From the NCBI RefSeq assembly GCF_034933565.1, contig NZ_JAYFNG010000016.1:3687-67686 (forward strand): a stretch of 64,000 nucleotides of DNA. Direction: 5' to 3'. This document shows, piece by piece, positions 41,570 through 49,890 of this stretch (position 1 is its first letter; the number at the start of each line of letters is the position of its first letter). Source of the stretch: Raineyella sp034933565 (GTDB lineage Bacteria > Actinomycetota > Actinomycetes > Propionibacteriales > Propionibacteriaceae). Position numbers and translations under genes: made by a program. Below the pieces are notes generated by a model. It searched no databases and was not told the origin of the DNA. It saw only the letters and a list, made by a program, of their open reading frames with translations.

Positions 41570-43691
41570 GGAGCGCCGGAGGCGATGGAGCATGGTCGTC
41601 CTCGCAGTCGCGCTGGTGGCCGGCGGCTGCTCGAGCGGGAGCGCCAGTGGTCCGGCACCGCCGGCCGGACCCGCCCAACTGGCACTGTCACCGCAGGGAC
41701 CGGCGGAACCGGCCGGCAGCTCCGACGTGGCTCTGCGGGTGCTCCTGCTCGACGACAACACGTCCTGGGCACAGGCCCTGCGGTCCGAGCTGCGCACCGA
41801 GGGGATGCCGTACACCCGGATCGACCTGACGGCCGGTGACCGCACCCCGGTCACCCCGGCGCTGCTGGCCGGCCAGGACAGCTCGGGGGCACACGGGCAG
41901 TTCTCCGCGATCATCGCTCCACAGGCAAGCTCCACGCTGCTGACGGCGAGCGAGCAGCAGCTGCTGCGCGACTACCAGTCCGCGTTCGGCGTCCGACTGG
42001 TGGAGACCGCCACCACCGACGACATCTCCCGCGACGTACCGGTGGCCGACCTCTACCGCGGCCCGATCGACGGCGCCACCGCCACGCTCACCGGTGAGGC
42101 CACCGCGGGAGCCTTCTCCTACCTGCGCGGCACCGTACGGATCGACCCGGGACACGACGACACCGAGGCGGCACTCGTCCGTCATCCCAGCGTCGCCAAG
42201 GGTGTCCGGTCCACCCCGCTGCTGACCACGCCGATCCCGGGCACCCGGTCGCCGGGCACCCTGATCCGCACCGAGGTCCGCGACGGACGTGAACGGATGC
42301 TCTTCTCCTTCAACGGCAATTCCGGTGACGAGGACCAGCGGGTGCTGAGTCACGGGGTGCTGCGCTGGGTCACCCGCGACGTTTCGTTGTCACATTTCCG
42401 CAGCTGGTTCTCGGTCCACGCCGATGACGTCCTACTGCCCGATACGCAATGGAGCGTGGAGGGAAAATGCGAGATCGGTCGGAATTGTCCGGCCCAGATT
42501 TCCACCTCGGGTCCGGGCGCCACCGTACGCATGGTGCCCGACGACGTCGACGTCCTGGTCGCCTGGCAGCGCGAGCACGGGATCAAGATCGACCTGGTGC
42601 TGAACGGCGCCGGGGCGGCCCAGTACGCCCAGAGCCATGGCGGCGCTGACCCGTTGACGGACCGATTGGTCGCCCGCACCGGGGAGCTGCGGTGGATCAA
42701 CCACACCTTCACCCACGCCTTCCTCGGCTGCCAGCAGATCCTGCTCCCCGACGACTGGAAGTGCGTCGAGACCGATGGCCGGATCGACTGGGTCCCGGCC
42801 GACACCCTCTCCCGCGAGATCGTCACCAACCAACGCTTCATGGCGAAGATGGGTCTGCAGCACTACTCGCCGGCGGAGCTGGTCACCGGCGAGCATTCGG
42901 GGCTGCGCAAGCCGCCCCAGCAGCCCGAGGACAACCCGGCGCTGGCCGGGGTGCTGACCCGTGCCGGGATCGCCTGGGTCGCCGCCGACGCCTCGGACGA
43001 GACCACCCCGCGCCGGATCGGCTCGGCCACCACGCTGCCCCGCAGCCCGATCGACCTCGACTACGACACGCCCACGGCCCGCCAGGTCGTCTCGCTCTAC
43101 AACTGGAAGAACGACTCCGCGGCGGACGGGGGCTCCGGCCAGTGCCGGACCAGTGGGCAGGAGTGCGTCGCACCGCTGGACCTCGACCATGGCTTCACCA
43201 GGACGATCCTGCCGATGGAGGCGGACAAGATCTACCAGCACATGACCGGCGACGATCCCCGACCGCACTTCGTGCACCAGAGCAACCTGACCTCCGAACG
43301 GTTGCTCTACCCGATCCTCGAGGAGGCGCTGCGACGCCGGGCCGAGACGTACGCCGACTCCGTCCCGCTCGTCAATCCCTCGATGACCGAGGCCGGCCAG
43401 GCCCTCCTCGACCGCCAGAACTGGAAGGACGACCGGGCGGAGGTGAGCGCCTCGGTGTCGGGCCGGCGGGTCCGGCTGACCAACAACGGCGACCTCGCCG
43501 TCCGGGTCCCGCTCACCCTCCCCGACGGCGCCGAGCTGGTCTCCCACGAATCCGTCACCGGCCCGTACGGCGAGGCGTACGCCGACCAACGCTCCGGCTG
43601 GGTCGAGTTGGCCCCCGGTGCATCCGCAGATTTCCAGACCGCGGCGGCGCAGGGGTTCCCCGGCGCCACCCACTGGCCGAAGGAGGGATGA
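41535..43691 (+). CDS. Exported lipoprotein with a polysaccharide-deacetylase (CE18/Agd3-like) core
   Basis: This protein of about 718 residues has a basic n-region (RERRRRW), a short hydrophobic core and a lipobox (VAGGC), then an N-terminal domain of about 220 residues. A NodB-type TIM-barrel core follows, with the acidic metal motif SVHADDVLLPDTQW (Asp297/Asp298) and the HxxxH motif NHTFTH (His390 and His394), ending in a beta-domain. The large size, HADD motif and neighbours recall fungal Agd3 and PelA deacetylase domains, which remove acetyl groups from GalNAc polymers. The start is uncertain: ATG 41535 gives a sensible signal peptide without a ribosome site; ATG 41592, with GGAGG 9-10 nt upstream, would leave an uncharged n-region. 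The gene ends 4 nt before the next start. Confidence 0.7.
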   Translation: MRPSPVRPSHPRERRRRWSMVVLAVALVAGGCSSGSASGPAPPAGPAQLALSPQGPAEPAGSSDVALRVLLLDDNTSWAQALRSELRTEGMPYTRIDLTAGDRTPVTPALLAGQDSSGAHGQFSAIIAPQASSTLLTASEQQLLRDYQSAFGVRLVETATTDDISRDVPVADLYRGPIDGATATLTGEATAGAFSYLRGTVRIDPGHDDTEAALVRHPSVAKGVRSTPLLTTPIPGTRSPGTLIRTEVRDGRERMLFSFNGNSGDEDQRVLSHGVLRWVTRDVSLSHFRSWFSVHADDVLLPDTQWSVEGKCEIGRNCPAQISTSGPGATVRMVPDDVDVLVAWQREHGIKIDLVLNGAGAAQYAQSHGGADPLTDRLVARTGELRWINHTFTHAFLGCQQILLPDDWKCVETDGRIDWVPADTLSREIVTNQRFMAKMGLQHYSPAELVTGEHSGLRKPPQQPEDNPALAGVLTRAGIAWVAADASDETTPRRIGSATTLPRSPIDLDYDTPTARQVVSLYNWKNDSAADGGSGQCRTSGQECVAPLDLDHGFTRTILPMEADKIYQHMTGDDPRPHFVHQSNLTSERLLYPILEEALRRRAETYADSVPLVNPSMTEAGQALLDRQNWKDDRAEVSASVSGRRVRLTNNGDLAVRVPLTLPDGAELVSHESVTGPYGEAYADQRSGWVELAPGASADFQTAAAQGFPGATHWPKEG

Positions 43692-43695
43692 CCCG

Positions 43696-45264
43696 ATGCG
43701 TATCGGCCTTTTCACCGAAGGCACCTATCCGGTCACGACGGGCGGCGTCACCCGGTGGTGTGAGCTGCTCATCGGCGGCCTGCCCGAGCACACCTTCGTC
43801 CCGGTGACAATCATCGGCTCCGACGAGCAGGTCGTCGTCCGTACCCCTGACAACGTCACCGACATCACCCTGGTGCCGATGTGGGGGCGGACCCGTCCGG
43901 CCCTGGTGGCGCGACGGCGCCGGGCCCTCGAGGACCTGCTGGGCGAGATCTGGTCCGCCGCCCTACCGGCCGCCGAGGACCGCGATTCGGACGTCGAACG
44001 ATTCGGCCGGGCGGCCCGTGAGCTCACCGCCTGGCACGGTCCCCGGCTGTCCCGGCTGCTCGCCACCGAAGGCTCCGTCCGCGCGTTGCTGGCCGCCTGG
44101 CGGGCCCAGCGCCGGGTCCGCCCGACGCTGCCGCCGCTGACGCTCGCCGACGCGGTCCGGGCCAGTGCCCACGTCGACCGGGTGCTGGCCCTGGCGGACG
44201 TCCGGTTCCCCGATGTCGACGTGAGCCACGTGGGTGCCAACGGGCCCAGCGCACTGCTGGCGCTCGGACGCTGGTGGTCGGCCGGCACCCCGATCCTGCT
44301 GACCGAGCACGGCATCTACCTGCGCGAACGCTACCTGGCGATGACCCGTACGGACCTCGGCTGGCCGGCCCGCCGGGCGGTCGGCGCCTTCCTGCGTGTA
44401 CTCAGCCAGCTGGCCTACCAGGAGGCGATCCGGATCACCCCGGTGAGCGACTTCAACCAGCGCTGGGAGCGGCTCCTGGGGGCCGACCCGGACAAGATCG
44501 AGACGATCCACAACGGCGTCGAGACCGATCTGTTCCGGCCGATCGACACCGAGCCGGCGGTGCCCACCATCTCGTTCGTCGGCCGGATCGACCCGTTGAA
44601 GGACCTGGCCACCCTGGTCTCCGCGGTCGACATCGTCCGCCGACAGGTGCCGGACGTACGCCTGCGGGTGTTCGGCCCGACCCCGGAGGGCAACGAGGCC
44701 TACCGCGACGAGCTCACCGGGCAGGTGGCCGGCCTCGGCCTGACCGAGGTGATCAGCTTCGAGGGTGCCGTCAGCTCTGCGCTCCCCGCCCTCGAGGCGG
44801 GGCACGTGGTCGCCCTGTCGAGCATCTCCGAGGGGCTGCCCTACACGGTCATCGAGGCGATGATGGCCGGCCGCGCCACGGTCAACACCGATGTCGGCGG
44901 TGTCGCCGAGGTGGTCGGCGATGACGGTGTCTGCGGCGCCCTGGTCCCACCGCGGGACCCGGAGGCGCTGGCCACGGCACTGGCCGAGTTGCTCACCGAC
45001 GACGACGCGCGCCGGGAGATGGGCCGGCGGGCCCGGCAGCGGGCGCTGGCGATGTTCAACCTGGACCTGTTCACCCAGCGGTACCAGCAGGCCTATCTGA
45101 CCGTCCGCGACGCGGCAGGGCCGGTCCCGACGATGGCCGCAGCACGGGGCCGCCGGTCCGCTGCGGTCGCCAGGTCCGGTGTGCCGGTCGGTGCCGCCGC
45201 GGGGCCACCCGGCCGCCCGGCCGCCACCGGGCAGGACGCCCTGGCGGTCGAGCGGCGGGCCTGA
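43696..45264 (+). CDS. pelF: PelF-type GT4 glycosyltransferase
   Basis: This 522-residue protein begins MRIGLFTEGTYPVTTGGVTRW, the DUF3492 signature of PelF. It has PILLTEHGIYLRER in the middle, IHNGVETDLF at the start of the C-terminal Rossmann domain, and the GT4 donor motif SEGLPYTVIE with Glu379 and Glu387 spaced as EX7E. PelF polymerises the GalNAc/GalN-rich Pel polysaccharide from UDP-sugars in the cytoplasm; fungal Gtb3 carries a related GT4 domain. The last 45 residues are a low-complexity Ala/Gly/Pro/Arg tail. AGGAGG precedes ATG 43696. The membrane-protein gene begins 22 nt after the stop, within a duplicated CTGATGACGGT. Confidence 0.9.
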   Translation: MRIGLFTEGTYPVTTGGVTRWCELLIGGLPEHTFVPVTIIGSDEQVVVRTPDNVTDITLVPMWGRTRPALVARRRRALEDLLGEIWSAALPAAEDRDSDVERFGRAARELTAWHGPRLSRLLATEGSVRALLAAWRAQRRVRPTLPPLTLADAVRASAHVDRVLALADVRFPDVDVSHVGANGPSALLALGRWWSAGTPILLTEHGIYLRERYLAMTRTDLGWPARRAVGAFLRVLSQLAYQEAIRITPVSDFNQRWERLLGADPDKIETIHNGVETDLFRPIDTEPAVPTISFVGRIDPLKDLATLVSAVDIVRRQVPDVRLRVFGPTPEGNEAYRDELTGQVAGLGLTEVISFEGAVSSALPALEAGHVVALSSISEGLPYTVIEAMMAGRATVNTDVGGVAEVVGDDGVCGALVPPRDPEALATALAELLTDDDARREMGRRARQRALAMFNLDLFTQRYQQAYLTVRDAAGPVPTMAAARGRRSAAVARSGVPVGAAAGPPGRPAATGQDALAVERRA

Positions 45265-45286
45265 TGACGGTCGGGAGGAAAGGCTG

Positions 45287-46624
45287 ATGACGGTGGACAC
45301 GGGAGCAGCGCCGGCCGAGGGGGCCGCAGAACGCTCCGGGGCCGGGCGCCGACCGGTGCCGGAGGACGCGGCGCGGATCGGGGTCGATCTGTGGGACGTG
45401 ACGGCGAGGCTGGAGGCATCCGGCTTCTCCGACGCCGCCGCCCGCGCCGCAGGCCACTCCTCGGCGAGCGAGTGGGCGCGGGAACTGATCGCCGACCGGG
45501 CGCGCTCCGGCCCGCTCGACCGGCAGACCCGGGTCGAGCCTCGCGGGCACCTGCTGACCGCCGCGCTCGGCCGGGCGATCGTGATGCTGGCCGGGGTGGT
45601 GATCTGTGCGTCGACGATGCCGCGGCGCTCCACCGAGGTGGTGGTGTTCGCCGTGGCGGCCATCGGGTGGATGACCGCCCAGGTGGTCAGTGCCGCGCTG
45701 TGGCACGGCCTGGGTCGCGGGTCACGCGGTGAGGCGGTCCGCGGCGCGATGGTGGTCGCGGGTCTGATGGTGCTGGTCGGGGTCGGGATGTGGATCGCCG
45801 TGGGGCAGCCCACGGTGCTGATCTGGGTCCTGTGGGCGTCCAGCGCGCCGTTGCTGGTGACCCTGCGCCCCGGGTGGTCGCTGGTCGCCTGGACCGGCCT
45901 CGCCGGTGGGCTGTGTGCACTGGCGTGGCTCTTCGGCGAGGCCTGGCAGACGCTGGCGGTGGCCGGGGCCGCCACCACGCTCGCCGCGGTGTCGGCCGGC
46001 TCGGTGGCCGGGGCGGCGATGCGCGACGCCCGCCCGGGGATCGTCCGGGGCACGACGGCGGCGGTGGTGATGGCGGCGATCCAGACGGCCGCCCACCTCG
46101 CCCTGCTGTTGGCGGTCTTCCTGCGGGTCGGTCCGGGCGCCTTCGCCGCCGTCGCGCTGGCCGGGCTCGCCGCGGGCGTGCTGGCCGATCCACTGTTCGC
46201 GCTGGCCCGGATGGGGGGTGGCTGGGTCGGTGGACGATTCACCAGCTGGATCTTCGGGCGCAGCCTGGCGGCCTCCGCCGGTCCGCCGCTGCTGGCCACG
46301 CTCTGCGCCGTGGCGCTCGGGGTCGCCCTGGTCGTCCTGGCCGACCCGTACCGGATCTACCTGGACGAGCCGTTGGTCCTCACCGCCGCCGTCGGCACGG
46401 CAGCGATCGTCGCCACGATCAACGCCTTGCTGCGGACCGGGTCTGCGTTCGGGGCGATGTTCTACACGGTCGTGGTCTGCACCGTGGGGATCGTGGCGCT
46501 GACCTACCGCCTGCCCACCGAGGATGCCTGGCAGTCGGCCCCCTTCGAGCTGGCGACCGCGGCGATGGTCACCCTGGCGGCGATCATCGTGACGCATCGG
46601 CTGTCCCGGCCCCAGGCCTGGTGA
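45287..46624 (+). CDS. Polytopic membrane protein of the polysaccharide cluster, no known family recognised
   Basis: This 445-residue protein has an N-terminal soluble segment of about 85 residues (IGVDLWDVTARLEASGF, then ASEWARELIADRAR). Roughly ten to twelve hydrophobic helices follow in paired blocks (for example AIVMLAGVVICAS, TVLIWVLWASSAPLL, AAHLALLLAVFLRV). It lies where Pel clusters encode PelG, and its size is similar. I cannot see PelG's N-terminal GIGFELRK-like signature, nor a MATE/MOP or ABC motif. A role as partner or export channel of the PelF-like enzyme is inference from position. GGGAGGAAAGG precedes ATG 45287. Confidence 0.75.
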   Translation: MTVDTGAAPAEGAAERSGAGRRPVPEDAARIGVDLWDVTARLEASGFSDAAARAAGHSSASEWARELIADRARSGPLDRQTRVEPRGHLLTAALGRAIVMLAGVVICASTMPRRSTEVVVFAVAAIGWMTAQVVSAALWHGLGRGSRGEAVRGAMVVAGLMVLVGVGMWIAVGQPTVLIWVLWASSAPLLVTLRPGWSLVAWTGLAGGLCALAWLFGEAWQTLAVAGAATTLAAVSAGSVAGAAMRDARPGIVRGTTAAVVMAAIQTAAHLALLLAVFLRVGPGAFAAVALAGLAAGVLADPLFALARMGGGWVGGRFTSWIFGRSLAASAGPPLLATLCAVALGVALVVLADPYRIYLDEPLVLTAAVGTAAIVATINALLRTGSAFGAMFYTVVVCTVGIVALTYRLPTEDAWQSAPFELATAAMVTLAAIIVTHRLSRPQAW

Positions 46625-46693
46625 ACCCGACATGCCTGGTGAACCGATGGGGCCGGTGGACCGATGAGGCCGGTGGACCGATGAGGAGCGATC
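46616..46693 (+). repeat. Tandem repeats spanning the membrane-protein stop codon
   Basis: GCCTGGTGAACC, which contains the TGA stop, occurs at 46616-46627 and again at 46634-46645. A 17-bp unit follows in tandem: GATGGGGCCGGTGGACC (46646-46662), GATGAGGCCGGTGGACC (46663-46679) and a partial GATGAGG (46680-46686). The partial copy supplies the GAGGAG ribosome site of the next gene. Confidence 0.85.
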
Positions 46694-46694
46694 G

Positions 46695-47384
46695 ATGAGC
46701 ACGTACGTCGACCTGACCGAGCCGTCGAGGACCCGTGGCCGGACGCGCCTGCGGGCCGCTGCGCCGTGGTACGTCCACCCGCTCGAGGCGCCGGCCGCCT
46801 GGGAGCGCCTCCGTGCGGGCCGCGCCGGCCTCGCGTTCGCCGTGGTCAACGTGTCCGACGGCCCCGGCCCCGCGACGGACGGCTGCTACCGGGAGGCGCT
46901 CACCGGGGTCGCGACGCCCCTGCTCGGGTACGTCGACGTGGCGTACGGACGACGCAGCGCCGACGCGATCCTGGCCGACCTGGCCGCCTGGCAGGACCGG
47001 TATGCGATCAGCGCGGTGATGCTGGACCGGGTCCCGCCCCGGGCCAGCGGCCGGTGGCGCCTCGGGGTGATCGACCGGTTGCGGGCCGCCGGTGCCGTCG
47101 CGGTGGTGGTGAATCCTGGCTGCCCGGCCCCGGCCGACCTGCTGCACCGCGCGGACGTCACCTGCGTCGTCGAGGAGGCCTGGCCGCAGTACCGCAGCCG
47201 GCCCGTCCCTCCCGCCGGGGTCCCACCCGCCCGGGTGTGGCACCTCGTCCACGCCTGTCCACCCGAGCAACAGCCTGCGGCGCACGCGCTGGCCGAGGCT
47301 GCCGGGGCCGGCCTGTGCTGGACCACCGCCGGACGACTTCCGAATCCGTGGCGCACCCTCCAGGAGGACCAGTGGGACCGGTGA
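46695..47384 (+). CDS. Spherulin-4 (GH135/Sph3-like) family protein
   Basis: This 229-residue protein follows the spherulin-4 pattern: WYVHPLEAPAAWERL, FAVVNVSDGPGP, CYREALTGVATPLLGYVDVAYG, LAAWQDRYAISAVMLDRVPP and ADVTCVVEEAWPQY. Fungal Sph3 (GH135) of this family cleaves GalNAc-containing galactosaminogalactan. The usual Asp-Glu pair at the end of strand 4 is Asp111-Arg112 here, while the later Glu (160/161) is kept, so activity may be changed or lost. No signal peptide or membrane helix is visible, unlike fungal Sph3; it may act on the cytoplasmic side. Its stop overlaps the GH114 gene. Confidence 0.75.
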   Translation: MSTYVDLTEPSRTRGRTRLRAAAPWYVHPLEAPAAWERLRAGRAGLAFAVVNVSDGPGPATDGCYREALTGVATPLLGYVDVAYGRRSADAILADLAAWQDRYAISAVMLDRVPPRASGRWRLGVIDRLRAAGAVAVVVNPGCPAPADLLHRADVTCVVEEAWPQYRSRPVPPAGVPPARVWHLVHACPPEQQPAAHALAEAAGAGLCWTTAGRLPNPWRTLQEDQWDR

Positions 47385-48214
47385 AGTGGGCACCCCTTCT
47401 CGTCACGCTGCTCGCCTGGCCGGTGCTGGTCGGCTGCGGCCCACGGCCGGACGCGGCACCGACGGCACCGCCCTCCGGCGTGCCGACGGTCCGGACCAGC
47501 AGCGCCGCCGGGCCGTGGTGGGCGCCGCAGGTGGGGGCGACGTTCCACATCCAGTACACCGGCAAGGTCGATTTCACCCGTCAGGTCGACGTCTACAACC
47601 TCGACTGGGAGCACACCGGGGCGACCGACGTGCAGGGACTGCGGGAGCGGGGAGTCGCCTCGATCTGCTACCTGAACACCGGCGCGTTCGAGGACTTCCG
47701 TCCGGACCGGGACAGCTTCCCGGCCGAGGTGCTGGGGGAGGATCTCGACGGGTGGCCGGGCGAACGCTGGCTCGACATCCGCCGGATCGACACCCTGCTG
47801 CCGATCATGACCGCCCGGATGGACGTGTGCAAGGCCAAGGGCTTCGTCGCCATCGATCCCGACAACACCGACGGCTGGACGCAGCGGACCGGCTTCCCGA
47901 TCAGTGCCGCCGACCAGATCGCCTACCAGCGGGCCCTGGCCCGGGAGGCGCACGCGCGGGGCCTGGCCATCGGGCTGAAGAACGACGGTGACCAGCTCGA
48001 CGAGCTGGCCGGCGACGTCGACTTCGCCGTGAACGAGGAGTGCGTGGCCCACCGCGAGTGCAACCTGTACACGAACTTCCTGGCCGGCGGGAAGGCAGTC
48101 TTCAACATCGAGTACCGGGGCGGCCTCGCGACGGTGTGTCCCCGCCGCCCGGCCGGCATGTCGACCGTGATCAGCAACCGGCAGCTGAGCGGGAAGATCG
48201 ATGCCTGTCCCTGA
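47372..48214 (+). CDS. Lipoprotein GH114 endo-alpha-1,4-polygalactosaminidase-like
   Basis: This 280-residue protein has a lipoprotein signal (LLVTLLAWPVLVGC, Cys22) followed by a full GH114 barrel. The sequence order is FHIQYTGKVDF, VYNLDWEHTG, SICYLNTGAFEDFRPD, WLDIRRID, KGFVAIDPDNTDGW, GLAIGLKNDGDQ, VDFAVNEECVAHREC and FNIEYRG. The candidate catalytic acids are the Asp of IDPDN (162/164) and the Glu of NEEC (222/223), matching the Asp and Glu of fungal Ega3. It would cut galactosamine-rich polymer outside the membrane. GTG 47372 (AGGAGG 4 nt upstream) is chosen; GTG 47381 makes a typical GTGA overlap but is 13 nt from the ribosome site. Confidence 0.88.
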   Translation: MGPVKWAPLLVTLLAWPVLVGCGPRPDAAPTAPPSGVPTVRTSSAAGPWWAPQVGATFHIQYTGKVDFTRQVDVYNLDWEHTGATDVQGLRERGVASICYLNTGAFEDFRPDRDSFPAEVLGEDLDGWPGERWLDIRRIDTLLPIMTARMDVCKAKGFVAIDPDNTDGWTQRTGFPISAADQIAYQRALAREAHARGLAIGLKNDGDQLDELAGDVDFAVNEECVAHRECNLYTNFLAGGKAVFNIEYRGGLATVCPRRPAGMSTVISNRQLSGKIDACP

Positions 48215-48259
48215 CCGGCCCGCGGCCCGGCCCGACCGGTGCCATGAGAGAGTGGGCAC

Positions 48260-48703
48260 ATGAGCTTCCCTCGCGACCGGCATCTCGTCGTCGGCGCTGC
48301 TCTGGTGGACGATCTCGACCGCCCGACCCGACTGCTGGCCGCCCGCCGCCATGCGACGACCCATGCCGGCGACTGGGAGTTCCCCGGTGGCAAGGTCGAG
48401 CCGGGTGAGGCTCCGCTCGCCGCGCTGCACCGCGAGCTGGCCGAGGAACTGGCCCTGCCGATCACCGTCGGGTCGGAGGTCCGTGGGCCACTGTCCGACG
48501 GCGCCTGGCCGATCGTGGAGGGCTGGCGGATCCGCGTCTGGTTGGCGGTCCCCGCACGTACGGACGTCCGTCCCGGCCCCGCCCACGACCGGTTGCGCTG
48601 GCTCGCCGCAGACGAGCTCGACAGCGTGCCGTGGCTGCCGGCCGATGACGCGATCGTCGCGGCGGTCCGCTCCCTGATGGAGCCCGCCACCGCCCGTTCC
48701 TGA
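48260..48703 (+). CDS. Nudix hydrolase (MutT/CTP-pyrophosphohydrolase-like)
   Basis: This 147-residue protein has the Nudix box GGKVEPGEAPLAALHRELAEEL, all acidic ligands being present, at about residues 43-64. The N-terminal LVVGAALVDDLDRPTRLLAARR is of the kind found in MutT/NudG-like (d)NTP pyrophosphatases. It would hydrolyse oxidised or methylated nucleotides, or another nucleoside diphosphate compound. It starts 45 nt after the GH114 gene and may be read with it, but its role does not suggest membership of the polysaccharide pathway. Confidence 0.88.
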   Translation: MSFPRDRHLVVGAALVDDLDRPTRLLAARRHATTHAGDWEFPGGKVEPGEAPLAALHRELAEELALPITVGSEVRGPLSDGAWPIVEGWRIRVWLAVPARTDVRPGPAHDRLRWLAADELDSVPWLPADDAIVAAVRSLMEPATARS

Positions 48704-48740
48704 GCCGCAGCTCCTGAGCGACCTGACCCGGAGGAGTGCC

Positions 48741-49721
48741 ATGACGCAGACCATCCCGCAGCACCGGCCCGGATCCGCTGATCTCTGCTCGGTGCTCTCC
48801 CGGGGAGCCGGGGAGCCGGCCGTCGGTACGGCCGCCGAGGCGACCTGCTGGCTGGTGCTCGAGCAGGACGGTCCCTGGGGTGCCAGGGCGGCCACCCAGT
48901 CCCGGCTCGACCCGGACCTCGGTGCTCGGCTGGACGCCGCGGTCGCGGCGGTCGGCGGCCGGTTCGCCCTGATGCGCCGGCCGGGCGCCCATCCTGACCG
49001 GCCCACCGGCCTGCGCCAGGTGCTGGTGGCCGGCGGCCCGGTCGCCGAGCCGTGGCTCGTCCGCGGCGTGGTCACCGGGCCGGACCGGCTGCTCGACCTG
49101 CCGTTCGAGGCCCTGGCCGACCCGACGCCCGAGCGGCTGGTGGCCGTCCTGCCGGAGCTGGCGCCCGCCGCACCGGTGCTGCTGGTCTGCACCAACGGCA
49201 AGCGGGACCGCTGTTGTGCCCTGACCGGTCGCCCGCTCGCCGAGATCGCGCAACGGGCCTTCCCGGGTCGTGTGGCGGAGACGACACACCTGGGTGGGCA
49301 CCGGTTCGCGCCGACCGCCACCGTGCTGCCGTTCGGCGTGTCGTACGCGCGGCTGGACGAGCGGACCGTGGTCGAGGCGCTGCGGGCCGCCGACCAGCGC
49401 CGGATCCCGGTGGCGCTCGCCGACCCCGGGCACTACCGCGGCCGCAGCGGCCTGCTCCGCCCGCAGCAGGCCGCCGAACAGGCCTACCGGGCGCTCACCG
49501 GGGACCTCGGCCTGCCGGGTCCCGTGGTGCGGGACGCCCGGCCGGTGGGGGAGGGCCACTGGAGCGTACCGGTGGGGGACGGGCCCGCCCAGCGGCTCGT
49601 CGAGGTGTCCCGGGTCCGGACCGAAGCGCTCCGGCCGGAATCCTGCGGCAAGGACCCGGTCCCGGTGCCGATCTGGCAGGCGAACGTCCGGACGGAGGGC
49701 CCCGGCAGCGCGCCGCGGTGA
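48741..49721 (+). CDS. Sucrase/ferredoxin-like (Apd1-type) protein
   Basis: This 326-residue protein has in its middle the thioredoxin-like ferredoxin domain of the sucrase/ferredoxin-like family: LLVCTNGKRDRCCALTGRPL followed by ETTHLGGHRFAPTATVLP. The Cys and His residues of these two motifs are the [2Fe-2S] ligands in Apd1/Aim32 relatives. The N-terminus (SADLCSVLSRGAGEP) is also typical. The physiological role in bacteria is unknown; an electron-transfer function is inferred from the cluster. A GGAGGAG-type ribosome site precedes ATG 48741. Confidence 0.85.
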   Translation: MTQTIPQHRPGSADLCSVLSRGAGEPAVGTAAEATCWLVLEQDGPWGARAATQSRLDPDLGARLDAAVAAVGGRFALMRRPGAHPDRPTGLRQVLVAGGPVAEPWLVRGVVTGPDRLLDLPFEALADPTPERLVAVLPELAPAAPVLLVCTNGKRDRCCALTGRPLAEIAQRAFPGRVAETTHLGGHRFAPTATVLPFGVSYARLDERTVVEALRAADQRRIPVALADPGHYRGRSGLLRPQQAAEQAYRALTGDLGLPGPVVRDARPVGEGHWSVPVGDGPAQRLVEVSRVRTEALRPESCGKDPVPVPIWQANVRTEGPGSAPR

Positions 49722-49765
49722 GCCGGCGGGAGGGCCCTCAACCGGCTGTGGAATGCAGCACAGGT

Positions 49766-49794
49766 TTTACATTTTGCTATGGGATGGTTAACCT
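49766..49794 (+). promoter_or_regulatory. Promoter of the sulfate-reduction operon, with an overlapping palindrome
   Basis: TTTACA (49766-49771) and TAACCT (49789-49794) are spaced 17 nt apart in a locally AT-rich stretch, the best -35/-10 pair in the window. The palindrome GGTTAACC (49786-49793) overlaps the -10 and could be an operator. The leader to GTG 49891 is about 90 nt. Confidence 0.65.
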
Positions 49795-49890
49795 CAGGTG
49801 ATACCGAAGGCGTGCCTCGCTGCACCCGCGGGGCGCGGCCGCCCCGTACGGCACGCCGGTGACGACCTGCCCCGAAGCGGAGGAGACCCT

